Notes under the pieces: generated by a model
Told to the model about the DNA's origin: nothing
The model's input: only the letters and a program-made list of their open reading frames with translations
The model's database searches: none
Part shown: piece after piece, positions 45,049-57,218 of the stretch
How positions within the stretch are numbered: the stretch's first letter is position 1
Layout of the letters: every line of letters begins with the position of its first letter
Program-made: the position numbers and the translations under genes
DNA from: Zarea fungicola
Lineage: Eukaryota; Ascomycota; Sordariomycetes; Hypocreales; Cordycipitaceae
Reading direction: 5' to 3'
Assembly: GCA_900169235.1 (NCBI GenBank)
Contig: FWCC01000017.1
Location: forward strand, 141,869-205,868
DNA length: 64,000 nucleotides

Positions 45049-46807
45049 ATGTCGTCGGTACTGCCAGAAATTGATGCGGCTCTAAAAAGTCTCGAATCCA
45101 TAATTGGACAGACTGTGTTTCTAGCTGAGCGCCCTGTTGAAGAACATGCAGAGGAGGCCACCAGAGTTACACACAGCGATGATGAGAAGACAACCATGTC
45201 GACAGAGCCTGCGGGTGAGAGTGTGACTTCTCCTCACCCGGATTCTTCAAAAGATGTCCTGAAGCCACTCGACGAGACGGCCATCATCCGGGATACTCTG
45301 CCATACGAAAAACTCAAGGCGCAGGACCTGAGCGATGATGGGCTAGTGTTTTGCCCGTGGAAGCTGGTCTTGGCGTATCCAGACAACTTCATTGGAAAGG
45401 CGAATCGACCAAGGGTAATTAGCACACTTTTTTCTGGTGATGAAGCTTCTCCCCGCCGTGAGCTCTAACTAAGGATATAGGCGCGGATCTTCTTTGACGA
45501 CGTTTTGAGCTACCGAGACTGGAATTTGTAAGTGGGACATTTGTTATCATCTTACCGTGAAATGTCCCTGCTAAATCGTTTTTTTTCTTAGCTTCTATGT
45601 CCGTAATGTACATGACCCCACGAAGGTGCATCTACTGGTTCCAACAAAGCAGGTTCATCATTTTCTTGAACTCATCAACGGTCGCCTCCGCATCGAACTT
45701 ACTATCCCAAGAGCGCCGGCAGGTCACAGTTTCTGTATCAACTTTTCTGGCTGTGGGCCGTTGCGTCCCCGATATCTGCTGAAGCATAAGCACACCTCGG
45801 AACAGTCAGTATCCACCGGTGTGTCTGCTGCAGATGATGATGGTACCAGCTTCGACATTGAGGATGAGGGCACTTGGCCAAGAGATGAAGATGTCGTGAC
45901 GAAGGATGCGTGGGCTGCGCTGGCTACGGAAGCTGAGACACTATACAAGTCAAACATGGCACAGCTGGAAAGGGGAGCTTATGGAAGAAACAAAAAGACG
46001 GCGGAACAACGCTTAAAAGAGAGGCAAGAGCGCCGACAGAAGCAGATACGGGCCATGTTTGACTATCTTGGTTTGGAAAACGGCGGTGCTGTGGCCAGCA
46101 ACTCGGACGTGGTGTTCTTCTGTGTCGACGTGGAAGCGATCGAGGTGTATCCAAACCACATATCCGAGATTGGCATTGCCTTGCTCGATATGCAGCAAGT
46201 ACAAGGCATTGAACCCGGACGACGAGGTGACGCCTGGTGGCCAATGATCAAGGCTCACCATCTGCGCATTAATGAGTATGCTGGCTTAACCAACTACCGC
46301 TACGTCCAAGGATGCCCCGAGTACTTTCAATTTGGGTAAGTTTAGAATATCCTCTTTCAGCATCCGATCTATGTTGTACTAAACTCTGCTCGTTCTAGTG
46401 AAAGCTCGTTCACCCCCAAAGGGGAGGCATGCGAGGCAGTGAGGGCTATTTTGCTGCCGTACGCGAGTGAAAACCGGCGTTTTGTCCTTGTTGGCCACGA
46501 CGTCGAACAGGACATCAACTACTTGTGCAAGATAGACTTTGACGTCAAGCATGAAATGGACCGCGTTGGCACAGTGGACTCACAGGTGCTACATCAAGCA
46601 TTGTCTGGATCAGACGCCGGGCGGTCGCTTTCTACTGTGCTCGACGATCTGCAGTTTGAGCACAGTTACCTGCACAACGCTGGCAATGATGCCGTGCACA
46701 CGCTGCGCGCGGCTATTGGAGTTGCGTTTGCGGTGACGGAGCCAAGGGAGGAAGAGGTTGCTGAGGACAGTGTGAAGCAAGAATTGGACAATGGAAAAGG
46801 CATTTGA
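45049..46807 (+). CDS. DEDDh 3'-5' exonuclease, Gfd2/QIP-like
   Basis: Exons 45049-45414, 45481-45527, 45592-46335 and 46399-46807 give 521 aa. The C-terminal half has an RNase H-like DEDDh nuclease: D317 and E319 in FFCVDVEAIE, D424 in VGHDVEQDI, and H478/D483 in HNAGNDAVHTL. The four acidic residues and the His are all intact. The N-terminal part (about 100-200) holds a conserved region of unknown fold (VFCPWKLVLAYPDNF, RDWNFFYVRNVHDPTKVHLL) and an Arg/Lys-rich helix (AEQRLKERQERRQKQIRAMF). The layout resembles fungal Gfd2/YDR514C homologues and the QIP exonuclease of Neurospora, which trims the passenger strand of siRNA on Argonaute; which of these it is cannot be settled by eye. It sits directly downstream of ku80. 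Confidence 0.83.
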
Positions 46808-47210
46808 GGAGAGAAGTTCCTGGCATGTTGCGGCACAGGGTTTTGCTTTTATTTTAGTTTGTAGCTTGTAGTTTGATACATGTTTTTATACATTATTATT
46901 TGGCAATTGCTTGAATCGACTTTCCATCTCTTGGAAAGACTTCAGTTCGCCTCCGCCAACCCAGCTTCTTTCTGTGTTGAGCTGTACAATTTTTTCGTTC
47001 CAATTTTTAAATCCAGTTCCAAAGAGGGCGCCATCGCTATGAAGGGAGATATAATACAAAGGGGGTTGGTTGGGCTGCGTCTGAGATGCTCTTGCTTTCC
47101 TTGCTTTCGCGAAGCAAACTGGAAATGGATGCCGTTTTTTTGGCGAGCGTCGCGACATGGTGACAACAAACTGTTCAGGCTTCTGGCCATCGTACACACG
47201 GAGTCATGCG
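46808..47210. other. Convergent 3' region (exonuclease / pam18)
   Basis: 403 bp of AT-rich sequence. A minus-strand frame stays open here for about 100 codons past the pam18 stop region but is not part of that gene. No other gene was seen. Confidence 0.5.
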
Positions 47211-47718
47211 TTATACCTGCTTATCGAGCAGTTCTTTCGCCTCGTTGACCTTGGTGGCCAGGTAGGGACTGCCGCCTCGATCGGGATGGTTGAGCAGCAT
47301 CATGGTTCGGTGAGCCTTGCGGACCTTGTCCTTGGAGAGCGAACGTTCACTGAGGGAGCATTGTTAAATGGCGCCATTCGTTTTCCCTAAATTTTTGGTG
47401 CGCAAATACATACTTGAGAGACAGGACGAGAGTCGCCTCCTTCTTGGTCATCTTGGCCTCGAAGCCACCCTTGTAAAAGGCCTTGCCCATGGCTCCCACG
47501 CCACCGCGAGAGCGGCGCCAAGCGACAAGACCAGCGCGGCCCTAGAAGTTGAAAAGATCATGTTAGTCGACATGCTATCCCGCGAATGCTTGTCGCAAAA
47601 CGTCGGCGTTTCCGGAAGCGTGGCCGAGGCGAACCGTTGAGAGAAGCGGGAGGGAGAAAAGACGTACGAGGAAAGCGGCGACGGCGGCGCCGGCTCCGAT
47701 GGCGAAAACAGATGCCAT
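47211..47718 (-). CDS. pam18: Mitochondrial import motor J-protein Pam18/Tim14
   Basis: Exons 47718-47668, 47541-47414 and 47349-47211 give 105 aa. A short N-terminal hydrophobic stretch ([16 protein letters not shown]) is the inner-membrane anchor. It is followed by [20 protein letters not shown] and a J-domain carrying the HPD tripeptide (H81-P82-D83 in [20 protein letters not shown]). Pam18 stimulates the ATPase of mitochondrial Hsp70 at the TIM23 channel and works with Pam16. Length and layout are usual for the family. The stop used is TAA in CAG-GTA-TAA. The GTATAA at that point could also be read as a splice donor, but the resulting 100-residue tail is unlike the family, so the short form is preferred. 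Confidence 0.93.
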
Positions 47719-48112
47719 GGTTTCGAATTCGGGTATCGATGATGTTTTGTTGTGGAAATGAGTTGAGCTCGTGAGATTGATATGGCTGTCGCGGCGCAAA
47801 GAACTGGAGTCGTTCTTTTTTTTCGACCTTTGTCTTCTCCTAGGTCGGGGGATGTCGGCGGCGCCGGCGCTCCGGATAAACTACGTCCGACAGAAGGACG
47901 ACCCAAGGTCAACATTGGACACGAAAACCAAGCAAGAAGAAGGGCCATGAGATAATTAAATAATAGATAATTGTCTTTTATTTTGAAATGCACTGCAGTT
48001 ATTCTATAAGGGGGTATTTTTTCGGTGTAAAAAGATAAAAAAGTGTTGTTGGTCAGTGAATTCATTTCCCTGGCGTGTATCCCCATGCGCGACTTCATAG
48101 GCATGAGAGTTA
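47719..48112. other. pam18 promoter and DUF3602 3' flank
   Basis: 394 bp with a GC-rich centre (47830-47900). No additional gene was identified. Confidence 0.5.
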
Positions 48113-48714
48113 TTAACGACGCTCGGAATGGCGTACTCTGTAATGTGTCGGCGCTGGCATGGGAAGTTCCATATCGACGGCTTCTTGCGCCTTTGACTCG
48201 GCGATTTTGCCCCGTTCGGCTTCCTCTGCGGCTTTTTCCCTTGCCTCTTCGGCAGCGACGTCTCGCCAGTTACCCGCACCTCCACGACCGCCTAGTCGTA
48301 CAGGCTGCTGCTTCTGCTGCTGCTGTTGACGATGAGCTACCTCAACGGCAGCTGTGGGATTGATTTGTCTGCCGCCAGATTCGAGATCCTGCATGTGTCC
48401 CTGGGTATGGGCGTTGGCATGGAGCTCCGAGACGACATTGCCTGCACCCCCACGACCAGAGAAGGCCGGCGCGGAAGGTGGTTGCGCAGCGCCGGCAGCT
48501 TGAGGTGCTGAATCCTTCTGTATAGGCTCAGGTTAGCATATTACGTTGCATCTTAACGTGTTAATCATCGAGCAACTCGTGTTTCATCGACATGCTCGCG
48601 TGCAGCCCTGCATGCCAAGGCGGGGGGAGAATTGAACCGACATACATTGACAGGGGCAGAGTGGTAGTTGCCGGCCCCGCCACGGCCTACTTTGAACATT
48701 GTATCCGAGGCCAT
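48113..48714 (-). CDS. DUF3602 protein with GRGGAGN repeats
   Basis: Exons 48714-48646 and 48517-48113 (intron GTATGT...ACAG) give 157 aa. The motif GRGGAGN occurs three times, at residues 10-16, 44-50 and 100-106, which is the signature of the fungal DUF3602 family (PF12223). A poly-Gln patch (QQQQQKQQ, about 87-94) and a charged helix (AAEEAREKAAEEAERGKIAE) lie near the C-terminus. The RGG-like motifs suggest RNA or nucleic-acid contact, but no member has, to my knowledge, a settled function. No signal peptide or membrane segment. Exon 1 ends just after the first repeat. Confidence 0.85.
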
Positions 48715-51700
48715 TTTGCTTTCGCTGCTGAAATGTATTTGCAGTCAAGTTTCGTGTAATTGTGCAAGAGAAAACCTGACTTCTTTTTTTCGTTTCGTTG
48801 ACGTCAGTGCGAAACTGCGGCTGTTTGATCAGCAGCCCGCCTATACAAGACAAAGCGGGTAATAAGAGGTCTTGAATGCTTTAGAAAGACAAAGAGTTGT
48901 TGACATTTCTGTTCGCTTCGCAGCACATTTAAAAAGGTTAAAACAAACTTAATTTCATTCACGTCACGCATCTTAAACTAAATAAGTAAACGGCATTTCC
49001 CCACTACCAAGATTGGGGCAGCAACAAGGAGCGGGTTGTAGGAGAGTTTAATATTGATATGTTTTGTGTCGTTGGTGGTGCTTGTCCATACCCATAGGAA
49101 CTCGAGCAATTGCAGCTCGCACACCCTTGTACTGCTTTGAGACAAACGCGGCTGATTGAAAGGTTTTATTTTGAAGCCATCTTGAAGAGGAGTTTATTAA
49201 TATGTATGTCATGACATAATGGTGCTGTAGTCCTGGGTTACGTGAGTTGGCGGTTGCGAGAGAATGGCAAAACTGAACCTTGCAATGGCAACTGGACAGA
49301 TGGCTCAACTCCTAGCACCGCATTGAATGCAGAGCAGCCGCGTGGATGGCAGCTTGGCAGATAGATACTGGGGTACGGAGTACACTCTCGCCAGATTTAG
49401 ACAGGATCGGCTGCCAAGACGCGGGAAGCCCCGGAAATCCTTTATTCCAACGGCATGACAGTCTTGGAGTCTTGGAGCACCAACCTTTTTGCACGGGCAC
49501 ACACGAACGGGTTAAGAATCAACAATACACCGACTGGTATCATGAAGAATGAAACATTACACATTACTATTCCAGGGAGGCTATTCCACTCGTACGTTCA
49601 AGGAACTTTGTCAAGCGCCAACGTGGAAAGGGAACCGGGTTGGCACGGACGCTATTATAGAGTCGCTATCCATTAGTTATCATCAGGCGGGCTATTCGGC
49701 AAATGTTCATGGCTTCAAGAGGAAATTAAAAAAAAAAAAAAATCTTTCCGAATTACGAAAACAATTTCCACCAAAAGCAACTTCCGGTAACGGCTTTGTA
49801 AAGTGTTGGCATCCGCATCCACAAAAAGAACGCTTATACTGCTCCACGGCCTGTGCGTGCGACAATGAAACGGGCAAGAGAATTTCTGGTTCATTCTTCT
49901 TATGCATCGGATTGACGGAATCGCCAAAACAAGGTAATAGTCGGAATTCTATTAACTGTGCAGATTACACCTACCTGTCAGACGAAAGCCGCCGAGGGGG
50001 GTGGTGTGCTGCGAAGGGGAAACAGATCCATCAGCACGCCCTTCTTGTGCAATGCAGGCACCGAGAAAAAAAAAAGTGCAGCGGCACTCGCACAAGTTTT
50101 TTCTCGTCTAGAGAAAAGCAAGAGCTTTGTTCATGGGAACGAGTTTGGCTGCAGAGAAATTTGACACTCGTAAGCCAAAGGTGGGCTTGCTGCACGACAC
50201 ACGACGTACGTACATGATCGAGCCTGATGGAACGGTGATACGACGTTCATGTATTCGTGCATTTCCTCGGCGTGATTTTTTTTGTTTCGTTTTTCGCAAC
50301 GTTGAATGCTACTGCTACCTTGGTAATTTCCACTGTGGACGACAACTTCCTGTGTTACAGCGGATCACGGGGGCAAAAAAAAAAAAAGGTTTTATATTAC
50401 AACACCTCTCTAGGGTGAAGGTGTTCAACGAGTGGCGAAACTCGTCCCGAGTAGTGTGGCGCCAGGGAAGAGGGTTGCGGGTATTATATAATGAAAAAGG
50501 GTACTGGTATAATACCCCCTTTGAGGGGAGTTTTGAGTGTGTGTCGTGCGAGTCGATTCCATTGGTCAATTCAACTACATTGGGAGCTGGATGTCCTTGC
50601 TTTGTGTTTTTCTGCTGGGCAATGGCGGTTACAAGTTCGTGTTTTGCCAAGGAAGAAAACTTTTGTCCGACTCTTGAGGTTTCTTGCCCTACCGCCTTGA
50701 AGGCTTAAAAGAAAGGATACAATGAATCCACATTTCAAAAAATACATAATTTATAATTAATTGAATTTTAATGAATTTTTTTCTTGTTCGTGTAATCGTA
50801 TTTTTGTGTGAAGGAATGGCATGTAGTCAGGGCTCGGTCAAATTACTGTGTTGGGCTGGACTGGCATGTTTTACTGATTTTGGATGAAAAAAAAAAATTG
50901 TTTAGGTTTTCTGCCCCAGCGATCGTCAAAATGTCATCGAGATTCTTAACCTTGCCCATCAGAAACATTGCGGGAACCATCGGCGGATACAACAAAAAAA
51001 ACAGGACACAATTCGCAAGGTTGGGCAGAGACAGAAATAAAATCACATCTCCACAGCGTACCACATACATAGTGGGCAGATAAAGGCCCTCTTTTTGGTC
51101 AGTGCCTTTTTTTTTTGGTGTTGGCGGCTGCCCCGGTTAATTACTACTTGTACGCCATGTAACTGAACAAAAATAATTGGGCATCTTTTTTATTTACTCC
51201 ATAGTTACTTGGAATCTCGTCGGATCGGAAGATGATCAGTACATCAAATAGACTCTCGACCAATGGACAAAAAGGGAGCACAGTCCGAATGGTAATACTG
51301 TCGCAGTACTAAATTAAATTTCCCTAACTGATCAACGAAGCACGCAGGGTGTTTTTTAAATGTACTAATAAATCGCTGTTGATCAACCATGTACGGCCCA
51401 AAGACAGCAAGGCTTCGGCGGATGTGTAGCCAGCATATCAAACGCCAAAATTGGTTGACAACACGGCAACATTCATGCAGGCGGATGAAAGTGGCCGTGA
51501 TTGGCAGTCAACCTCCCGACTTGGCCAAAACACGCCCCCTTGCCTTTGCTCAGTATTGCCCAGGGATCTCTAGGTTCTAGACTGGATCGACATGGCTGCC
51601 ATTGAATCTTTGTGACATTTTGGCACGTCTTACAGCAAAAACGGTCAACGATGGCAGAAACTTAGGGTCATGTTTTGTTTGGCAGACAAATTGTTGATCG

Positions 51701-54700
51701 TTTGACTACCCTTTTTTCAAAAGTCGCTTATATCGCTTATTGCCCGGAACTCCAGTGTGCAATGATCGAAATGGTACACTTAAGCCGACTGTTTGCATGT
51801 TTCACTGGGGTATAAGGCGAGATGATATGTCGCCTCTTTTACAAAGCAAGCTCGCCAGCTCAGCCCTAATTTTTCAACTTTTGCTCTTATTAACAAAAGT
51901 CATGTGGCAGCCGAGGCAAGATAAAAAAAACCCAGCAACAAGAAGGTGTTAGCTAACTGCCCTCGTGGCTTGAACTGGACGATATACTGGGTAGCACTGG
52001 GCCATGTAGCTACTGGTACAGGGCACAGCACAGCTGCTGGCACGCGTCGGACCAATCTACATACAGGGGAGGGGCGTGTGTATGAGGTGAGTTTGGACAT
52101 GGACGAGGATATACCCAGCTCCGTAAATCCACCATCAAAACCGCGGCTTTCAATAGCTTCTCCGCGCTACGTCCATATTTTCTCCACGGGGTACATCTTT
52201 ATTATTATTATTTCCTTCCTGGACTCCTTATCTAATTTTTTTTGTGCCCACGCTTGCATTCTGAAATCTCCTCAATTCACTAGTTGGTTGGGCCTCCTCC
52301 CACGGGATAGCGCAGCGCGTGGGCTGGATAGGAGAGGAGTCTGGCTGCTGCTAGCGGGGAGGCAATGAGAAGAAGACCCAGAGCCCCGCGCAATACGGCC
52401 GAGAGGAGTTACGAAATCGGGGGAAAAAAAGGATCGAGCAAAAGTGTACTGCGCGGCTAGGGCAGAATGGGAAGGTGAATTTGTGTGTTTCTATAAATTA
52501 AGTATATATTTACCCCGGATATTGTGTGCATTCAATCTTGGGTAAGGGTGTGGTGCAAGGGGTCAGCGGATTGGCTTGGTTTAAATTTTGCCTGGACAGA
52601 GAAAAATAGGCGCCAAAGCTTACTTGATCAATTTTAAGCAGCTAGAAAGAAAAGGGAAGAGGCTGAAGTAGAAGGATGGAAGGCTACCAGTAGATGGGGT
52701 GGACGACGGTGATGACCGTGCACCATGGGTTCGTTGTGGCTTGGCCTGATAATGCAGTGCCAAACCCATCCTGTAGCTAGCTGATAACTAACTAGTCCAG
52801 CTACTCCGTACAATGGAAAGGGGGAGCTATCCAGGGTTTTTGATGGCTGTCAGTTCAATTCTACCTAGTAGCCGCATGCATGGCCCGACGGCACACACAG
52901 CCCATCAAGCCAAGACGATAGTGCAAGTGCAAGGGCAAGGTTTTGGGAAGCGGTTGTGGCCGGCCGTAGCCGTCCCTCCATGATCAATTGAGTGTGTCTA
53001 CCCGTCAAATACGGCAAGAATTTTCCTGGGCTGAAAAAAAAAAATCATTGAAGCTTGATTGCATACACTCCTCCGCACCTGATCCTCGATTTACTTTTTT
53101 TTTTTGGTAGTCTGCGTGGCAGCCGCAGGTAAGCATCGTCCACTCGGAGTCTTCGGAGGATACTGGCTGCGGATGGGGTAACCGGGTATTGCTTCCACAA
53201 CCAAAAACTCCCCTCTTTATCCTCTTTGAACATTAGCATCTTCCCCGCCTTGACCGCAAGATAAAGCAGAGATTCAAAGCTGAATTTGAACCAGAAATTT
53301 CTCCAATTTTCCGGGTCTGGGGGTGTAAAGGAATTGTGGTTTTGATACGGAGAAATGGAGTGTCACTCAACTTCTAGGCTGTACCCCTCTCTTGTACACT
53401 GGGTACCCCCTGCTGGAAAGCCAAGCCTTGCCGGGTAACCCCTCATTATCTAATTTGGACGACGACTCGTGCAACTTTGGGAGGACGACTGATGATTTCG
53501 AGGGCATTGATAAAGGTGTGATCTATGAGTACTTGGATGCAATTGATTCAACTACCCAACAACTATTTTATATGAACTTTTTTTTGCTCCTCTGCTCCTA
53601 CAAGGAAAAGAAATTTGTACTTGGCTGATTGTCACGGGTGGGCTGAATAAGCCCCAATAGTCTGCATCGACACAGTCGTGCGGGGGCGGGGACTTTTTTG
53701 CCGAGTGTTAATAATGTATGTAGATTTTGATCAGGTGAATCAGACCCTCGTGCATGCTATGCATGGTTAATGAAATAAATTATGAAAGAAAGAAATATGC
53801 AAGTCGTGGTTGTAAAACATGGCCATGTCTTATTGAACAAAACATGTCTTGCTATGCAATACAACAGCATTTTCAATAAGTTTTTCCACAACCTTTTTTC
53901 TTTTCTTTTCCGTCTCGTCTATTCCGTTATCGGCCATTCCTTCTTGTTCGTCCCCAACCCAACTTACTGAAGCCATGGTGAGGCCGGATTTTGCTGATTA
54001 GGGTTTGGGGCTAGCATGTTTACAAGCCCTTATCCGGTGACAAACAATCGCCAGTCCCAATGACAGCAGCAATCAGACAGCGGGCTAATATAAAATAAAA
54101 ATAGCCACCCCAATGTACAAGTTAGGAAAGTAGTAGTAAATGGAAAAGATCTATTCCAGGGGAAGAAAGTTGAGGCAAGTCTGGAGATCAATGACGCAAG
54201 GCCAATGAAATCATCCACTACGAGTCTACAACCATCGAGCCCGTCATTATCCCTGATTCCATGACTCTCATCACCTTTGCAGAAAAAAGGCGGCTTGTTC
54301 GGATTTCAAAATTCTTCCATGTTTTTTCTCCTCGACAATTTGAAATCAGCATGGACATGATTTGCAAGCCAGATCCAATGTTTGCCGGAGCAATCTTTGC
54401 CAGAAAAAGAAAGATGGACATGACAAAAATGTACGCATCACTGTGGAAGGCTATAGCGGGGGCAACGCTGTAAATTTAGGCGCTTGTTGCTCACCCCTGC
54501 AAAGAGCATGGGGCATGGGGAGTCTTGATGGATTTTGATTGCCAATGCTGGATTGCAAGTAAATGCCATTGCCAGGCACTAATCAACGAATTGCGGCCCA
54601 GGGCAAACAAGAAGAAGAAACAAGCAGCAAAAAAGGACAATGATGAAGAATTTTCACCTTGGGTCTGAGAAGACATCCTTGTCGGCTTGTTTCTTTCCTT

Positions 54701-55892
54701 TTGGAGATTCCATCTGGACACCCCTCCCTGGTTCCCTGGTCTAATAACCAAATAAAAAGTCCATCCCTTGAACTGGGTATTTCTCATAATTGCAATGAAA
54801 GAGCCTCGTATTTTCCTTTCCTTTTGTTTCAATGGAATTTCAGTCTTGAACCCCTGTTCACTATAAGAAATCTTTTTCAGGGCCAATGCAATCTCAATTG
54901 GCTCAGCACGAGGGTTTCTTCTTTTCCTGGTTGGGCACGAGGGGAGCACACCATCTTTTACATGATCTAGGTTGACTCTTGTGTGGTAGCCCACGCGACG
55001 TCTACGGTTCCGAGACAACTATGGTAACTTTTTTTGGCCCTTTTCTACATCTTTGCTAATAAGGGAAATAGAAAAGGACAGCTAGGCAAGAAAACCCAAA
55101 GCAGACAACTTCCCCAATGCATTGATGACATCTGCTCACCTGCCTTGATGACACGACCCCTTCCTCGTAAAGTGTACATATGCGCAGTAAATACTGCGCG
55201 CCGCGTTAGTTGGCGTACATGATTAAATAAACCCCCTCCTCTTCTTCCAATTCTTTTTCAGGCACAAGACTGGTGCCTTGCGCTAAGAATGCCTGCTCAC
55301 TCAAATAAACCCCCGTAAGCCTGCAGGGCATGGCACACACACACAGAGCAAGAGAGATGTGCGGTGCGCCGGTGCCTGGGTACATAGTAGTAGCCGGCGT
55401 GTAGTGGCCAAAAAACACACCACATGGCGACGCCGGGACGGGGACAGGCCGACGCAGACCAGACAGGTACATATACATACAAACAACAACATGGCAGATG
55501 CCGCCCAAAACAAAGAACCCAAGTACACATCCATTTCGTTCACAAATACAATCAGTACTAGACAGAAACTGCCACTTAATACACTACAAGTAGCAGAAGT
55601 CGCAAAAAGTAACCCACACCTCCTGTCCAGAAAAGCCCTTTTTTCCTTTTTCATCTTCGTCTTGTTCGGTGCCGATGTGAGTTCTTGACCTGGTGATCAA
55701 AAAAGTCGTGGAAAGCCAGCCACTGGACGACCCAATCACATGCCTTGTTCTCGGCTCCACCGGAAGACCGTTCGCTCCGCCGGTTTTCTTAATGGGGGGC
55801 GTGGCATGAGAGTGACAGTGAGTGAGGAAGGCAGCGCACCACAAGGCAGTGAAGCCTGGAATGGGATGGAAGGAGGAGGGGCGTGTAATTCT

Positions 55893-55916
55893 CAGTCTGT
55901 CTGCCAGTCTGTCTGC
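55893..55916. repeat. 12-bp tandem duplication
   Basis: CAGTCTGTCTGC is repeated exactly (55893-55904 and 55905-55916), followed by an inverted partial copy (CAGGCAG). It lies within the 8.5 kb gap upstream of the C2H2 regulator. Confidence 0.9.
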
Positions 55917-57089
55917 CAGTCAGGCAGTAGTGATCCGTCTTCAGTGGTCCCTTTTCAGCCTGCCAAGTTTAAGTAGTACCTTTTAGGGGGGGCCTGCGGG
56001 CTCCAGTGGGCATGAGCCTTTAAAGGCAGGGCGCCTCTTTCGCTGGAAACTGCTGGAAACATTGTAAGGGTACAAAATGGAACTAAAGTAGTTACATGGC
56101 TCGTACACGCTGCAGCTCAGCCAGTAGAGGTACCACGCTTGCCCTTGCGCCTGGGGGACCCGCCCCAAATAACATCAGTGACCTTTTTCCATGACAAAGG
56201 TCCCCCTCTGGGCCAGGTGGCCCTCCGCTGTCGCCACTGCATTCAGTCATTCAGTCATTCATCAGTTTGTTGCCCTGCTTCCTTGACATTGAAGATGAGC
56301 GCTGCTGTTACCAATGTAAACTGTGATGCAATTGTTGAGTGTGCGTGAGTAAGTAGCCATGAGTGACTGTGCCCATTGTAAACCTCTCCAGGCTCTTGTT
56401 CATCGTCTGCAAAAGATTGTTATGCATCTTCATCGGGCTGCTCGACAGCTCCTCCTCCTCAATCAATCTCTCCAAGCTTCCATTGATACGTTCGCACCCC
56501 TCCCCCAGCCTGGCCTCAGCTGGCGTCCACACGGGCAGTGCCACACGCCATGCGCTATACCACTTTACACCCTTTGTCTTTCGCGACGCACCATGGCTAT
56601 GGAGTGACCAGGCAGAGATGGACCTCTCTCTACTGTGTACAGTACTCCCTCTCGTCGGTCGCCGTGTGTCGCTCGTCGCCCGCCCACACACACTCTCACG
56701 CACACACACGCCCCTCCTCCTGCCGCATTGCTCCTCCCAAAATATTATTTCTCGTCTCAGCCTACCTCTTCTCACGAAACAATACACACTAATTTTTTTT
56801 CTTCCCAAACTTTTTTTTTTCTCTCCTCGTGCCTTGCTTCGACGTGCTCCTTTTTGCCTCAACCTCTCCTCCAACTACAAAGCCATCCTTTGCTCAACTG
56901 TCTGCAATCAACTTGAATCGCTCTCAACGCTCACTAGCGTAATCGAACTGTCGACCTCTCTCTCTTTACCCCAGACGCCGTCTCCCCTCGCCAACCAATT
57001 TCGGTTGCAACTCCGTTCCAGGCCTCCTGCGACTCGATTTCGGTGTACTTCGTCTCGCGCCACACAAGCAATCCAAAAGTTCGTGGGCA

Positions 57090-57110
57090 ATGGCCTCCTC
57101 CAAAGTATGA
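57090..57110 (+). promoter_or_regulatory. uORF 1 in the C2H2 leader (6 codons)
   Basis: ATG at 57090 in context GGCAATGG, stop TGA at 57108-57110, 6 codons. It ends overlapping the start of a second uORF and lies 108 nt upstream of the main ATG. Whether this region is in the mature leader is inferred from the lack of a closer promoter signal. Confidence 0.5.
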
Positions 57111-57178
57111 ATGGCCATCCTTCCCACCAACCCACCACTGCTCAAACTGGATTGTTTATGCCGCTGAGAAAAAGTTGA
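57107..57178 (+). promoter_or_regulatory. uORF 2 in the C2H2 leader (23 codons)
   Basis: ATG at 57107, TGA at 57176-57178, encoding 23 residues; the stop is 40 nt before the main ATG at 57219. Its start overlaps the stop of uORF 1 (ATGA). Two successive uORFs suggest translational control of the regulator. Confidence 0.5.
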
Positions 57179-57218
57179 ACCCTTCTTTGCTGACTTGGAT
57201 TCCCTCAACTCAAAGGAG

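Larger units (their letters stand above)
48715..57218. other. Longest gene-poor gap (8.5 kb) between DUF3602 (-) and the C2H2 regulator (+)
   Basis: No credible gene. ORFs of 140-270 codons (for example at 49549-50217, 51946-52368 and 56363-57178) have no domain, poor composition and low-complexity runs. A-runs occur near 49728-49742 and 50376-50388. A 12-bp tandem duplication (CAGTCTGTCTGC) is at 55893-55916. From about 56360 the + strand becomes C/T-rich, consistent with a leader of several hundred nt for the C2H2 gene, with two uORFs at its end. No tRNA or rRNA signature was recognised. Confidence 0.55.

Noticed and set aside
46886..47197. Possible extra C-terminal exon of pam18
   Set aside because: Splicing at GTATAA would add about 100 residues unlike any Pam18; the in-frame TAA gives a normal-length protein.
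49549..50217. 222-codon plus-strand ORF in the 8.5 kb gap
   Set aside because: Contains a translated poly-A run, no domain, no promoter or intron support.
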